Source: Streptomyces sp. NRRL F-5135 (GTDB lineage: Bacteria; Actinomycetota; Actinomycetes; Streptomycetales; Streptomycetaceae). Taken from it: a stretch of 64,000 nucleotides of DNA. A model generated the notes under the pieces. It did no database searches, was not told where the DNA came from, and saw nothing but the letters and a program-made list of their open reading frames with translations. Made by a program: the position numbers and the translations under genes. How positions within the stretch are numbered: the stretch's first letter is position 1; every line of letters starts with the position of its first letter. Below are positions 9,036 through 17,289 of this stretch, in pieces. The DNA is taken from positions 182,953 to 246,952 of the forward strand of contig NZ_JOHR01000010.1 of assembly GCF_000719775.1 (NCBI RefSeq), written 5' to 3'.

Positions 9036-11186
9036 ATGAAACCGACCGAGAGCGCTGCCCCGGTCTCACCCCCGCGCGGCTTCGCGGGGATCGCGGCCGC
9101 GGTGACCAGGCCCCCCGTACTGGTGGTGGGACTCGCCGCGGTCCTGCTGGTGACCGGGCTCGTCCGTACGGTCCAGGAGGGCCGCCAGTTCTTCCCCGGC
9201 GGCACGGCGGGCTGGGCCCTGGCGGTGCTGGCCGGTGTCATCGTCGGCCATCTGGTCGCCACCGGGCGCGACCGCTGGTGGGGCGGCACGGGGTCGGGCG
9301 CGGCCCTCACCCTCGCCGTGCTGCTGCTGTACGGCTGGGTGCCGGCCCTGCTGGTCAGCCTGGCCGTCCTGGGGGTGGTCGGCGCCGCCCGCCGCAACCG
9401 CTGGTGGCAGGGCGTGGTGAACGGCGCCGCCGACATGCTGGGCATCGGCGCCGCCGCGCTCGTCCTCGCGGCGTTCGGGGAGACGCCCAGTGTCGAGCGG
9501 CCGTGGCAGCCGCTCGACTGGGGCATCGCGAGCGTCCCGGACATCGTCCTGGCGGCCGGCGGCCATCTCGCCGTCTCCCGGCTGCTGCTGTGGTATGCGC
9601 TGACACCGCAGGGCGGCGGGCTGCCCAAGGTCGCCCGCACGGCCCTGTACCGGCAGGGGCTCGTGGCGGTCGCCTTACTCGGCATCGCTCCGCTGATCTG
9701 CGTGGTCGCCATGTCCGTACCGGTCCTGCTGCCCCTGTTCGCCATTCCGCTGATCGCCCTCGACTCGACCCTGCGGATCGCCCGCGCACGCGCCGAGGAG
9801 CAGCTGCGCGATCCGCTGACCAAACTGCCCAACCGGCAGTGGCTGCTGGAGCGCACCTGGTCGGCGCTGGAGGACGCGGAGGGCCTCGGCGCCCGGTCCG
9901 CCCTGGTCCTGATCGACCTCGACCGCTTCCGCTCGGTCAATGACACGCTGGGCCACCTCGCGGGGGACCGGCTGCTGTTGCAGATAGCCGAGCGGCTGCG
10001 GCTGGCCCTGCCGCGCGGTGCGGAGGCGGCCCGGCTCGGCGGCGACGAGTTCGCCGTACTGCTCCCGACGTGCGACTCGGCGACCAGTGCCCAGCGGGTG
10101 GCCCGCCATTTGGTGGGCCAGCTCTCCTCGCCGCTGGACCTGGACGGCCTCACGCTCGTCCTGGAGGCGAGCGCCGGTGTCGCCGTCTACCCGGAGCACG
10201 CGCTGGACGCCGAGGGGCTGCTGCGGCGCGCGGACGTCGCGATGTACCAGGCCAAGCGGGACCGGACGGGCGTCGAGGTCTACGAGTCCAAGCGGGACTC
10301 CAACACCCCGGACCGCCTCGGCCTGCTGGGCGACCTGCGGCGTGCCCTGGACGCGGGCGACGTGGAGCTGCACTACCAGCCGAAGGTCCGCTTCGACGGT
10401 CAGGTGGCCGGTCTGGAGGCGCTGGTGCGCTGGGTGCACCCCGAGCGCGGCCGGGTCCCGCCCGACGAGTTCATCGCGATCGCCGAGTCCTCGGGCCTGA
10501 TGCCCCACCTGACGGAGTACGTGCTGGAGACGGCGCTGGCCCAGGTGGCCCGCTGGCGGGCCCAGCAGCTGATGGTGCCCGTCGCGGTCAACGTCTCGCC
10601 GCGCGACGTCCACACCCCCGGCTTCGCGGGCGCGGTCGCCGCCCGGCTGGCACGCCACGGCGTGCCGGCCGGCTCGCTGCAGCTGGAGATAACGGAACAC
10701 GTCCTGCTGGAGGACCCGCAGCGGGCCGCCGACACCCTCGCCGGCCTGACCGGCCACGGGGTGAAGATGTCCCTGGACGACTTCGGTACGGGCTACTCCT
10801 CGCTGGTGCACCTGCGCCGCCTGCCGGTCAGCGAGCTGAAGATCGACCGCTCGTTCGTCGCCCGGCTCGCGGTGGACACCGAGGACGCGGAGATCGTCCG
10901 CTGCACCGTCGACCTGGCGCACTCGCTCGGTCTGCTGGTGGTCGCGGAGGGTGTCGAGGACGACGAGACGTGGGAGCGGCTGCGGGCCCTGGGCTGCGAC
11001 GCGGTGCAGGGCTGGCTGGTCGCCGCCGCGATGCCGCCGAACGAGACGACGGCCTGGCTGCGCGCCAGGGGAGAGCACGGCTGGCAGCGCCCGGCGGAGC
11101 TGGAAGCGGCCCGCGAGGCCCGTGCCGCCCGCGCGGCGCGGGAGCAGAGGGAGCAGCGGGAACAGTCGGGCCAGGTCGTGCAGTAG
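9036..11186 (+). CDS. rmdB: Membrane GGDEF-EAL c-di-GMP enzyme (RmdB-like)
   Basis: The 716-residue protein has about six or seven N-terminal membrane helices (residues 15-245), then GGDEF (about 255-420) and EAL (about 430-690). The GGDEF signature is intact (ARLGGDEFAVLL) but the upstream RxxD inhibitory site is absent. All EAL catalytic elements are present: GLEALVRW, VNVSPRD, EITEHVLL, LDDFGTG, LKIDRSF, AEGVED. It should hydrolyse c-di-GMP and might also make it. Position next to ligA matches what I recall of S. coelicolor RmdB (SCO5495). ATG 9036 follows GAGAGGGA. Codon 214 is TTA (9675-9677), implying bldA control. The repeat array upstream is a likely control region. Confidence 0.88.
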   Translation: MKPTESAAPVSPPRGFAGIAAAVTRPPVLVVGLAAVLLVTGLVRTVQEGRQFFPGGTAGWALAVLAGVIVGHLVATGRDRWWGGTGSGAALTLAVLLLYGWVPALLVSLAVLGVVGAARRNRWWQGVVNGAADMLGIGAAALVLAAFGETPSVERPWQPLDWGIASVPDIVLAAGGHLAVSRLLLWYALTPQGGGLPKVARTALYRQGLVAVALLGIAPLICVVAMSVPVLLPLFAIPLIALDSTLRIARARAEEQLRDPLTKLPNRQWLLERTWSALEDAEGLGARSALVLIDLDRFRSVNDTLGHLAGDRLLLQIAERLRLALPRGAEAARLGGDEFAVLLPTCDSATSAQRVARHLVGQLSSPLDLDGLTLVLEASAGVAVYPEHALDAEGLLRRADVAMYQAKRDRTGVEVYESKRDSNTPDRLGLLGDLRRALDAGDVELHYQPKVRFDGQVAGLEALVRWVHPERGRVPPDEFIAIAESSGLMPHLTEYVLETALAQVARWRAQQLMVPVAVNVSPRDVHTPGFAGAVAARLARHGVPAGSLQLEITEHVLLEDPQRAADTLAGLTGHGVKMSLDDFGTGYSSLVHLRRLPVSELKIDRSFVARLAVDTEDAEIVRCTVDLAHSLGLLVVAEGVEDDETWERLRALGCDAVQGWLVAAAMPPNETTAWLRARGEHGWQRPAELEAAREARAARAAREQREQREQSGQVVQ

Positions 11187-11377
11187 CCGCCGGTCGCGGG
11201 GCGTACGGCTCGCGCCGGGTGCGGCCGGGCGGCCGGGGCGAGCGTCGGCCGCTCCGTGACCGTGACCCGTCGCCCACACGCCCCGCGACCCGGCCCGGAC
11301 CGCCCGGCCGAGCGCTCCGATCCCCGCGCGAGCGGGAGGCCGGGGCAACCGTTTCGTGAGGAGGGGGTCCGGCCCCA

Positions 11378-11383
11378 TAGGAT
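11378..11383 (+). promoter_or_regulatory. Probable -10 box of the gatCAB operon
   Basis: TAGGAT at 11378-11383 fits the Streptomyces TAGRRT -10 pattern and would start a transcript about 33 nt before gatC. No good -35 element is seen. GGCCC/GGGCC repeats flank the box. Confidence 0.5.
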
Positions 11384-11422
11384 TGGGCCAAAACCAACAC
11401 ACTCACCCCTGAGGATCGCTGC

Positions 11423-11719
11423 ATGCCTGGCATCACGCGCGAGGAGGTCGCCCACCTCGCCCGGCTGGCGCGTCTGGAGCTGAAGGACGAAGAGCTCGAT
11501 CACTTCGCCGGTCAGCTCGACGACATCATCGGCGCGGTCGCCCGCGTATCCGAGGTCGCCGACCAAGACGTCCCGCCGACCTCCCACCCGCTGCCGCTGA
11601 CCAATGTCATGCGCGCGGACGAGGTCCGTCCGTCGCTCACCCCGGAGCAGGCGCTCTCCGGTGCCCCTGCCCAGGAGCAGCAGCGTTTCAAGGTGCCGCA
11701 GATCCTGGGGGAGGACTGA
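11423..11719 (+). CDS. gatC: Asp/Glu-tRNA amidotransferase subunit C
   Basis: GatC, 98 residues, stabilises the GatA-GatB amidotransferase that converts Glu-tRNA(Gln) and Asp-tRNA(Asn) to the amidated forms in the cytoplasm. The family N terminus [16 protein letters not shown] is followed by the belt region with [18 protein letters not shown] and the terminal FKVPQIL. ATG 11423 follows GAGGA. gatA begins 5 bp after the stop, so the genes are co-transcribed. Confidence 0.97.
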   Translation: MPGITREEVAHLARLARLELKDEELDHFAGQLDDIIGAVARVSEVADQDVPPTSHPLPLTNVMRADEVRPSLTPEQALSGAPAQEQQRFKVPQILGED

Positions 11720-11724
11720 CCGTC

Positions 11725-13236
11725 ATGACGGACATCAACACCATCGAGAGCTGCGTCAGGCTCACCGCCGCCGAGATCGCCGAGAAGATCGCCTCGGGCG
11801 AGCTCACGGCCGTCCAGGTCACCGAGGCCCACCTCGCCCGGATCGAGGCCGTGGACGAGAAGGTCCACGCCTTCCTCCACGTCGACCGCGAGGGCGCGCT
11901 CGCGCAGGCCCGCGCCGTGGACGCCAAGCGCGCGGCGGGCGAGAAGCTCGGCCCGCTGGCGGGTGTGCCGCTCGCGCTCAAGGACATCTTCACCACCGAG
12001 GGCGTACCGACGACCGTCGGTTCCAAGATCCTCGAAGGCTGGCTGCCGCCCTATGACGCGACGCTCACCAAGAGGCTCAAGGACGCGGGCGTCGTCATCC
12101 TCGGCAAGACCAACATGGACGAGTTCGCCATGGGCTCCTCCACGGAGAACAGCGCGTACGGCCCCACCGGCAATCCCTGGGACCTGACCCGGATCCCCGG
12201 CGGCTCCGGCGGTGGCTCGTCCGCCTCCCTCGCCTCGTACCAGGCGCCCCTGGCCATCGGCACGGACACCGGCGGCTCCATCCGCCAGCCCGCCGCCGTC
12301 ACCGGCACGGTCGGTGTCAAGCCGACGTACGGCGGGGTGTCCCGGTACGGCATGGTGGCCTTCTCCTCCTCCCTCGACCAGGGCGGCCCCTGCGCCCGTA
12401 CGGTCCTGGACGCGGCCCTGCTGCACGAGGTGATCGCCGGACACGACCCGCTCGACTCGACGTCCATCGACGCCCCGGTCCCGCCGGTGGTCGAGGCCGC
12501 CCGCAACGGCTCGGTGGCCGGGATGCGCGTCGGTGTCGTGAGGCAGTTCCGCGGCGAGGGCTACCAGGCCGGCGTCGTCCAGCGCTTCGACGAGTCCGTG
12601 GAGCTCCTCAAGGAGCTCGGCGCCGAGGTGGTCGAGCTGGACTGCCCGTCCTTCGACCTGGCCCTCGCGGCGTACTACCTGATCGCGCCGTCCGAGTGCT
12701 CCTCGAACCTGGCCCGCTTCGACGCCATGCGCTACGGCCTGCGCGTCGGCGACGACGGTTCGCACTCCGCCGAGGACGTCACGGCCCTGACCCGCGAGGC
12801 GGGCTTCGGCGACGAGGTCAAGCGCCGCGTGATGCTCGGGACGTACGCGCTCAGCTCCGGCTACTACGACGCGTACTACGGCTCGGCGCAGAAGGTCCGC
12901 ACGCTCATCACGCGGGACTTCGAGAAGTCCTTCGAGCAGGTCGACGTGATCGTCTCCCCGACGACCCCGACCACCGCCTTCCCCATCGGCGAGCGCGCCG
13001 ACGACCCGATGGCGATGTACCTCGCGGACCTGTGCACCATCCCGACCAACCTGGCCGGCAACGCCGCCATGTCGCTGCCCTGCGGCCTGGCGCCGGAGGA
13101 CGGCCTGCCGGTCGGACTCCAGATCATCGCCCCGGCCATGAAGGACGACCGCCTGTACAAGGTCGGTGCCGCCGTCGAAGCGGCCTTCGTGGAAAGGTGG
13201 GGACACCCGCTTTTGGAGGAGGCACCGTCACTGTGA
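11725..13236 (+). CDS. gatA: Asp/Glu-tRNA amidotransferase subunit A
   Basis: GatA, 503 residues, is the glutaminase/amidase subunit that releases ammonia from glutamine for transamidation. It has the amidase-signature Ser-cisSer-Lys triad: Lys in [10 protein letters not shown], the Gly/Ser-rich [15 protein letters not shown], and the nucleophile in [33 protein letters not shown] is a GatA hallmark. The stop overlaps the GTG of the next small gene (13233-13236), which suggests translational coupling. Confidence 0.97.
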   Translation: MTDINTIESCVRLTAAEIAEKIASGELTAVQVTEAHLARIEAVDEKVHAFLHVDREGALAQARAVDAKRAAGEKLGPLAGVPLALKDIFTTEGVPTTVGSKILEGWLPPYDATLTKRLKDAGVVILGKTNMDEFAMGSSTENSAYGPTGNPWDLTRIPGGSGGGSSASLASYQAPLAIGTDTGGSIRQPAAVTGTVGVKPTYGGVSRYGMVAFSSSLDQGGPCARTVLDAALLHEVIAGHDPLDSTSIDAPVPPVVEAARNGSVAGMRVGVVRQFRGEGYQAGVVQRFDESVELLKELGAEVVELDCPSFDLALAAYYLIAPSECSSNLARFDAMRYGLRVGDDGSHSAEDVTALTREAGFGDEVKRRVMLGTYALSSGYYDAYYGSAQKVRTLITRDFEKSFEQVDVIVSPTTPTTAFPIGERADDPMAMYLADLCTIPTNLAGNAAMSLPCGLAPEDGLPVGLQIIAPAMKDDRLYKVGAAVEAAFVERWGHPLLEEAPSL

Positions 13237-13472
13237 GCGCTATGGAGAAGGCGAAGGGCTTCAAGAAGTCCAAGGCCGGCACGTACCTGTCAATCGGCAC
13301 CACCGCGTTCGGCGCGTTCGGAGTCGCCAAGCAACTCAAGACCGCCCGCAAGGAGAACGACACCCTTCGGTTGGTGGACGCCGCGGTCTCCGCGGTCGCC
13401 ATCGTCACCTCGCTGGCACTGCTCGTACGCGAGCTGAAGCGGCTGGGCGACGACGACGTGCTGCTGGGCTGA
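13233..13472 (+). CDS. Small conserved protein inside the gat operon
   Basis: This 79-residue protein starts at GTG 13233, overlapping the gatA stop by 4 bp; GGAGGAGG (13215-13222) lies 10 nt upstream. ATG 13242 is an alternative with poorer spacing. It has a Lys-rich N terminus ([12 protein letters not shown]), two hydrophobic stretches ([16 protein letters not shown] and [19 protein letters not shown]) and a charged tail, so it may be a small membrane protein with the middle [11 protein letters not shown] segment exposed. I recall an uncharacterised gene in this place in S. coelicolor. No domain is recognised; the location implies expression with GatCAB but not necessarily a role in tRNA charging. 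Confidence 0.8.
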   Translation: MSAMEKAKGFKKSKAGTYLSIGTTAFGAFGVAKQLKTARKENDTLRLVDAAVSAVAIVTSLALLVRELKRLGDDDVLLG

Positions 13473-13545
13473 CGCGGCCCGGCCGGACCGGATCCCTGCC
13501 GGCCGGGCCCCGCGGGGTCCCGTCGGACCCCTTCCGGCCCGGCCG

Positions 13546-13577
13546 CCGGGCGGCCACCACCGTGGGCGGCCGCCCGG
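13546..13577 (+). promoter_or_regulatory. Hairpin in the gap before gatB
   Basis: A perfect 10-bp inverted repeat, CCGGGCGGCC (13546-13555) and GGCCGCCCGG (13568-13577), lies in the 239-bp gap between the small gene and gatB. It could be a partial terminator or a processing site that sets the GatB level relative to GatCA. A -10-like CATAGT follows at 13635, so gatB may also have its own promoter. Confidence 0.45.
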
Positions 13578-13711
13578 ACGCCGAGCCGGGTTCCGGCCGG
13601 CTGGGAAGTCCGTGTCCCTGACCCATGTCCTGACACATAGTGCGGCAGGTCCCGGCCGATGGCCGTCGGGTCTGACGATCTGAGAGCGGTAATGAAGGAG
13701 TTGCTTTTCCT

Positions 13712-15217
13712 GTGAGCGTCGTCGACCTGGTGTCGTACGAGGAGGCCCTGGCCACCTACGACCCCGTCATGGGCCTGGAGGTCCATGTCGAGCTCGGCAC
13801 CAAGACCAAGATGTTCTGCGGCTGCTCGACCGAGCTGGGCGCCGCGCCCAACTCGCAGACGTGCCCGACCTGCCTGGGCCTGCCCGGCTCGCTGCCGGTG
13901 GTCAACGCGACGGGTGTCGAGTCCGCCGTCAAGATCGGCCTCGCGCTCAACTGCGAGATCGCCGAGTGGTGCCGCTTCGCCCGGAAGAACTACTTCTATC
14001 CGGACATGCCGAAGAACTTCCAGACCTCGCAGTACGACGAGCCGATCGCCTACAACGGCTACCTGGACGTCCAGCTGGCGGACGGCGAGATCTTCCGGGT
14101 CGAGATCGAGCGCGCGCACATGGAGGAGGACACCGGCAAGTCGACGCACGTCGGCGGGGCCACGGGGCGCATCCACGGCGCGTCCCACTCGCTGCTGGAC
14201 TACAACCGCGCCGGTATCCCGCTGATCGAGATCGTCACCAAGCCCATCGTGGGCGCGGGCGGGCGCGCCCCCGAGGTCGCGAAGGCGTACGTCGCCGAGC
14301 TGCGCGAGCTGATCAAGGCGCTCCAGGTCTCCGAGGCCCGCATGGAGATGGGCCAGATGCGGTGTGACGTCAACCTCTCGCTGCGCCCGCACGGCCGGGA
14401 GAAGTTCGGCACCCGCTCCGAGACGAAGAACGTCAACTCGCTGCGCAGCGTCGAGCGCGCCGTGCGTTTCGAGGTCCAGCGCCACGCCGCGGTGCTGAAC
14501 TCGGGCGGCACGATCGTGCAGGAGACCCGGCACTTCCACGAGGAGGACGGGTCCACCACCTCCGGGCGGGTCAAGGAGGAGGCCGAGGACTACCGGTACT
14601 TCCCCGAGCCCGACCTCGTGCCCGTCGCTCCTTCCCGGCAGTGGGTCGAGGAGCTGCGGGCCGCGCTGCCCGAGCTGCCCCGCGTCCGCCGCAACCGGCT
14701 GCGCGAGGAGTGGGGGCTGTCCGAGCACGACATGCAGTCCATCCTGAACGCGGGCGCGATCGGCGCGATCGTCGCCACGATCGACGCGGGCGCCCCGGCC
14801 GACCAGGCCCGTAAGTGGTGGATGGGCGAGCTGGCCCGGCACGCCAACGAGTCGGCGACCCCGCTGGAGGAGCTGCCGATCACCCCCGAGCAGGTCGCCC
14901 GGGTCGCCGAGCTCGTCGCGGCCGGCGACCTCAACGACAAGCTGGCCCGGCAGGTCATCGAGGGCGTCCTGGCCGGCGAGGGCGGACCCGACGCGGTCGT
15001 GGAGCAGCGCGGGCTCAAGGTGGTCTCCGACGAGGGCGCGCTCGGCGCGGCCGTGGACGAGGCGATCGCCTCGAACGCCGCCATCGCGGACAAGATCCGC
15101 GGCGGCAAGGTCGCGGCCGCGGGCGCGCTGGTCGGCGCCGTCATGAAGGCCACGCGCGGGCAGGCGGACGCGGCGCGGGTACGGGAGCTGATCCTGGAGA
15201 AGCTCGGCGTCGGGTGA
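13712..15217 (+). CDS. gatB: Asp/Glu-tRNA amidotransferase subunit B
   Basis: GatB, 501 residues, phosphorylates the tRNA-bound Glu/Asp and carries the transamidation site. Recognisable stretches are [19 protein letters not shown], the Cys-rich zinc loop ([24 protein letters not shown]), the [11 protein letters not shown] helix, [11 protein letters not shown], and the C-terminal YqeY-like tRNA-binding tail ending [12 protein letters not shown] 13712 is preceded by GAAGGAG (13694-13700). Confidence 0.97.
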   Translation: MSVVDLVSYEEALATYDPVMGLEVHVELGTKTKMFCGCSTELGAAPNSQTCPTCLGLPGSLPVVNATGVESAVKIGLALNCEIAEWCRFARKNYFYPDMPKNFQTSQYDEPIAYNGYLDVQLADGEIFRVEIERAHMEEDTGKSTHVGGATGRIHGASHSLLDYNRAGIPLIEIVTKPIVGAGGRAPEVAKAYVAELRELIKALQVSEARMEMGQMRCDVNLSLRPHGREKFGTRSETKNVNSLRSVERAVRFEVQRHAAVLNSGGTIVQETRHFHEEDGSTTSGRVKEEAEDYRYFPEPDLVPVAPSRQWVEELRAALPELPRVRRNRLREEWGLSEHDMQSILNAGAIGAIVATIDAGAPADQARKWWMGELARHANESATPLEELPITPEQVARVAELVAAGDLNDKLARQVIEGVLAGEGGPDAVVEQRGLKVVSDEGALGAAVDEAIASNAAIADKIRGGKVAAAGALVGAVMKATRGQADAARVRELILEKLGVG

Positions 15218-15263
15218 ACCGTCCCACGCGTACCGGTGAGGCCGCGGTGAGTGCTGTCGTCCG

Positions 15264-16520
15264 GTGAGTACCGCCGTGGCCGAGGCCGTCTCCGTCGTCC
15301 TGCTGCTGGGCGTCCTCGCGTTCGCCGTCGTACGCCCGCGGCGGCTGCCCGAGGCCGTCGCGGCCGTGCCCGCGGCGGCGCTGGTCGTCGGCCTCGGCGC
15401 GGTCTCGCCCGCCGAGGCATGGCGGCAGACGCACAGCCTGCTGCCGGTGGTCGGCTTCCTCGCGGCGGTTCTCGTCCTGGCCCAGCTCTGCGACGAGGAC
15501 GGGCTGTTCACCGCGGCGGGCGATCTGGTGGCGCGGGCCTGCGGGGGCAGGCCGCGCCGGCTGCTCGGCGGGGTGTTCGCCGTCGCAGCCGTGATCACCG
15601 CCGTCCTCAGCCTGGACGCGACGGTCGTCCTGCTCACGCCCGTGGTGTTCGCGACCGCCGCCCGGGTGGGCGCGCGTCCCCGGCCGCACGTCTACGCCAC
15701 CACCCACCTGGCGAACTCCGCGTCCCTGCTGCTGCCGGTCTCCAACCTCACCAACCTGCTGGCGTTCACCGCCAGCGGGCTGTCCTTCACCCGCTTCGCC
15801 GCGCTGATGGCGCTGCCGTGGGTGGCGGCGATCGCGGTCGAGTACGCGGTCTTCCGCCGGTGGTTCGCCGCCGATCTGGCCGCCGTGGCCCATGTTCCGG
15901 GGACGGACGAGCGGCGCCCGATGCCCGTGTTCACGGTGATGGTGCTGGGGCTGACCCTGGCCGGGTTCGTGGTCACCTCGTTCGCCGGGGTGGAACCGCT
16001 GTGGGCGGCGCTCGGCGGCGCGGCGGTCCTCGCCGTACGGGCCCTGTTCCGGCGGCGCACGACAGCCGGCGGGCTGGTGCGCGCCGCGTCCCCGCTGTTC
16101 TGCCTGTTCGTCCTGGCGCTCGGTGTGGTGGTCAAGGCGGTCGTCGACAACGGTCTGGGCGCCGGCATCGGCAGCCTGCTGCCGGACGGCTCCTCGTTGC
16201 CCGCTCTGCTGGCGGTCGCCGTCGTGGCGGCCGTACTGGCCAACCTGATCAACAACCTGCCCGCGATCCTCGCCCTGCTGCCGGTGGTGGCGTCGGCCGG
16301 CCCCGGCCCGGTGCTCGCCGCGCTGATCGGCGTGAACCTGGGGCCGAACCTGACGTACGTGGGCTCGCTCGCCACCCTGCTGTGGCGACGCATCCTGCAC
16401 GAACACGACACCGAGCCGGGACTCGGCCACTTCACCCGGCTCGGCCTGCTGACCGTGCCTGCCACGCTGGTCGCCTCTACCGTGGCGCTGTGGGGCACGT
16501 TGTGGCTGATCGGCGGCTGA
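15264..16520 (+). CDS. SLC13/ArsB-type ion transporter
   Basis: The 418-residue integral membrane protein has about 10-11 helices and belongs to the ArsB/NhaD (ion transporter) superfamily. The two re-entrant signatures are visible as TTHLANSASLLLPVSNLTNLL (about 150) and LANLINNLPAILALLPVV (about 325), each with the Asn-Leu/Pro-rich hairpin typical of the family. Members export arsenite or move Na+/dicarboxylates; there is no ars regulator or arsC nearby, so the substrate is unknown. GTG 15264 begins 46 bp after gatB. The next gene follows by 19 bp and encodes a Usp-like protein, so the two are probably co-transcribed. Confidence 0.85.
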   Translation: MSTAVAEAVSVVLLLGVLAFAVVRPRRLPEAVAAVPAAALVVGLGAVSPAEAWRQTHSLLPVVGFLAAVLVLAQLCDEDGLFTAAGDLVARACGGRPRRLLGGVFAVAAVITAVLSLDATVVLLTPVVFATAARVGARPRPHVYATTHLANSASLLLPVSNLTNLLAFTASGLSFTRFAALMALPWVAAIAVEYAVFRRWFAADLAAVAHVPGTDERRPMPVFTVMVLGLTLAGFVVTSFAGVEPLWAALGGAAVLAVRALFRRRTTAGGLVRAASPLFCLFVLALGVVVKAVVDNGLGAGIGSLLPDGSSLPALLAVAVVAAVLANLINNLPAILALLPVVASAGPGPVLAALIGVNLGPNLTYVGSLATLLWRRILHEHDTEPGLGHFTRLGLLTVPATLVASTVALWGTLWLIGG

Positions 16521-16539
16521 TGATCGGAGGCTGAGTCCG

Positions 16540-17196
16540 GTGCCCGGACCGACACCTGACCCGCCGTCCGGACCGACACCCGGCCCGGCCGCGAAGGTCG
16601 TCGTGTGGATCACCGAATCGACCTGGCCGGCCTGCGTCGACGCGGCGCGCGTCTGGGCCCCGCACGACGACATCGTGCTGCTGCACGTCAGCGATGACGA
16701 GGTGGCCGCCGCCGCGCACCACGCCTACGCGGGGCTCCTCGGGCGCGGCCACCGGCCGGAGCGCGATCCGGGCGCCCGGCTCGAAGCGCTCTCCGGCACG
16801 GCCGCCGCCGATCTGCTGGAGGCCGCCGCGCACCGGCTGGGCCGACCCTGCGAACTGCTGGACCACCACGGCCGCGTGGAGCGCCGGGTCGTCCGGGCGG
16901 CGGCCGGCGCGAAGCTGCTGATCTGCGCGCGGGACGGCGACCGTACCCGGCCCGGTCCGCACAGTCTGGGCCGGGCGACGCGCTTCGTGGTCGACCACGC
17001 GCGATGCCCGGTGCTGCTGGTCTGGCCGCGAGGACCGGAGGGGCCGGACGCCACGGAGTTCCCCGAGCCGGCCGATCTCCCCGAGCCGGCCGATCTCTCT
17101 GAGCCGCATGAGCCGCTTGAGCCGTTCGAGCCGCTTGAGGGCGAGGGATCTGACCCGCCCGCCCCACCTCGGCCCCACCGTCCGGGAGCCGTCTGA
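16540..17196 (+). CDS. Universal stress protein-like cytoplasmic protein
   Basis: The 218-residue protein has one Usp-like domain (about 20-160): VVVWITESTWPACVDAARVWA, IVLLHVSDDEV, and the C-terminal HSLGRATRFVVDHARCPVLLVWP, which matches the family end (G-x-x-x-x-x-x-h-x-h-x-CPVLVV). The usual ATP loop G-x2-G-x9-G(S/T) is only partly kept, so nucleotide binding is doubtful. Residues about 165-200 are an acidic repeat, EPADLPEPADLSEPHEPLEP, encoded by near-identical 18-21-bp DNA repeats. It follows the transporter by 19 bp and may serve it. Confidence 0.7.
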   Translation: MPGPTPDPPSGPTPGPAAKVVVWITESTWPACVDAARVWAPHDDIVLLHVSDDEVAAAAHHAYAGLLGRGHRPERDPGARLEALSGTAAADLLEAAAHRLGRPCELLDHHGRVERRVVRAAAGAKLLICARDGDRTRPGPHSLGRATRFVVDHARCPVLLVWPRGPEGPDATEFPEPADLPEPADLSEPHEPLEPFEPLEGEGSDPPAPPRPHRPGAV

Positions 17197-17289
17197 CCTG
17201 GGCGCGGGCCCCGGCGGCTCCGGGGACGTTCACCTCTTGGACGGCCCGGGGCCTTTCCCGTGCCACCCACCCTCGCTACCGTCCCCGCC

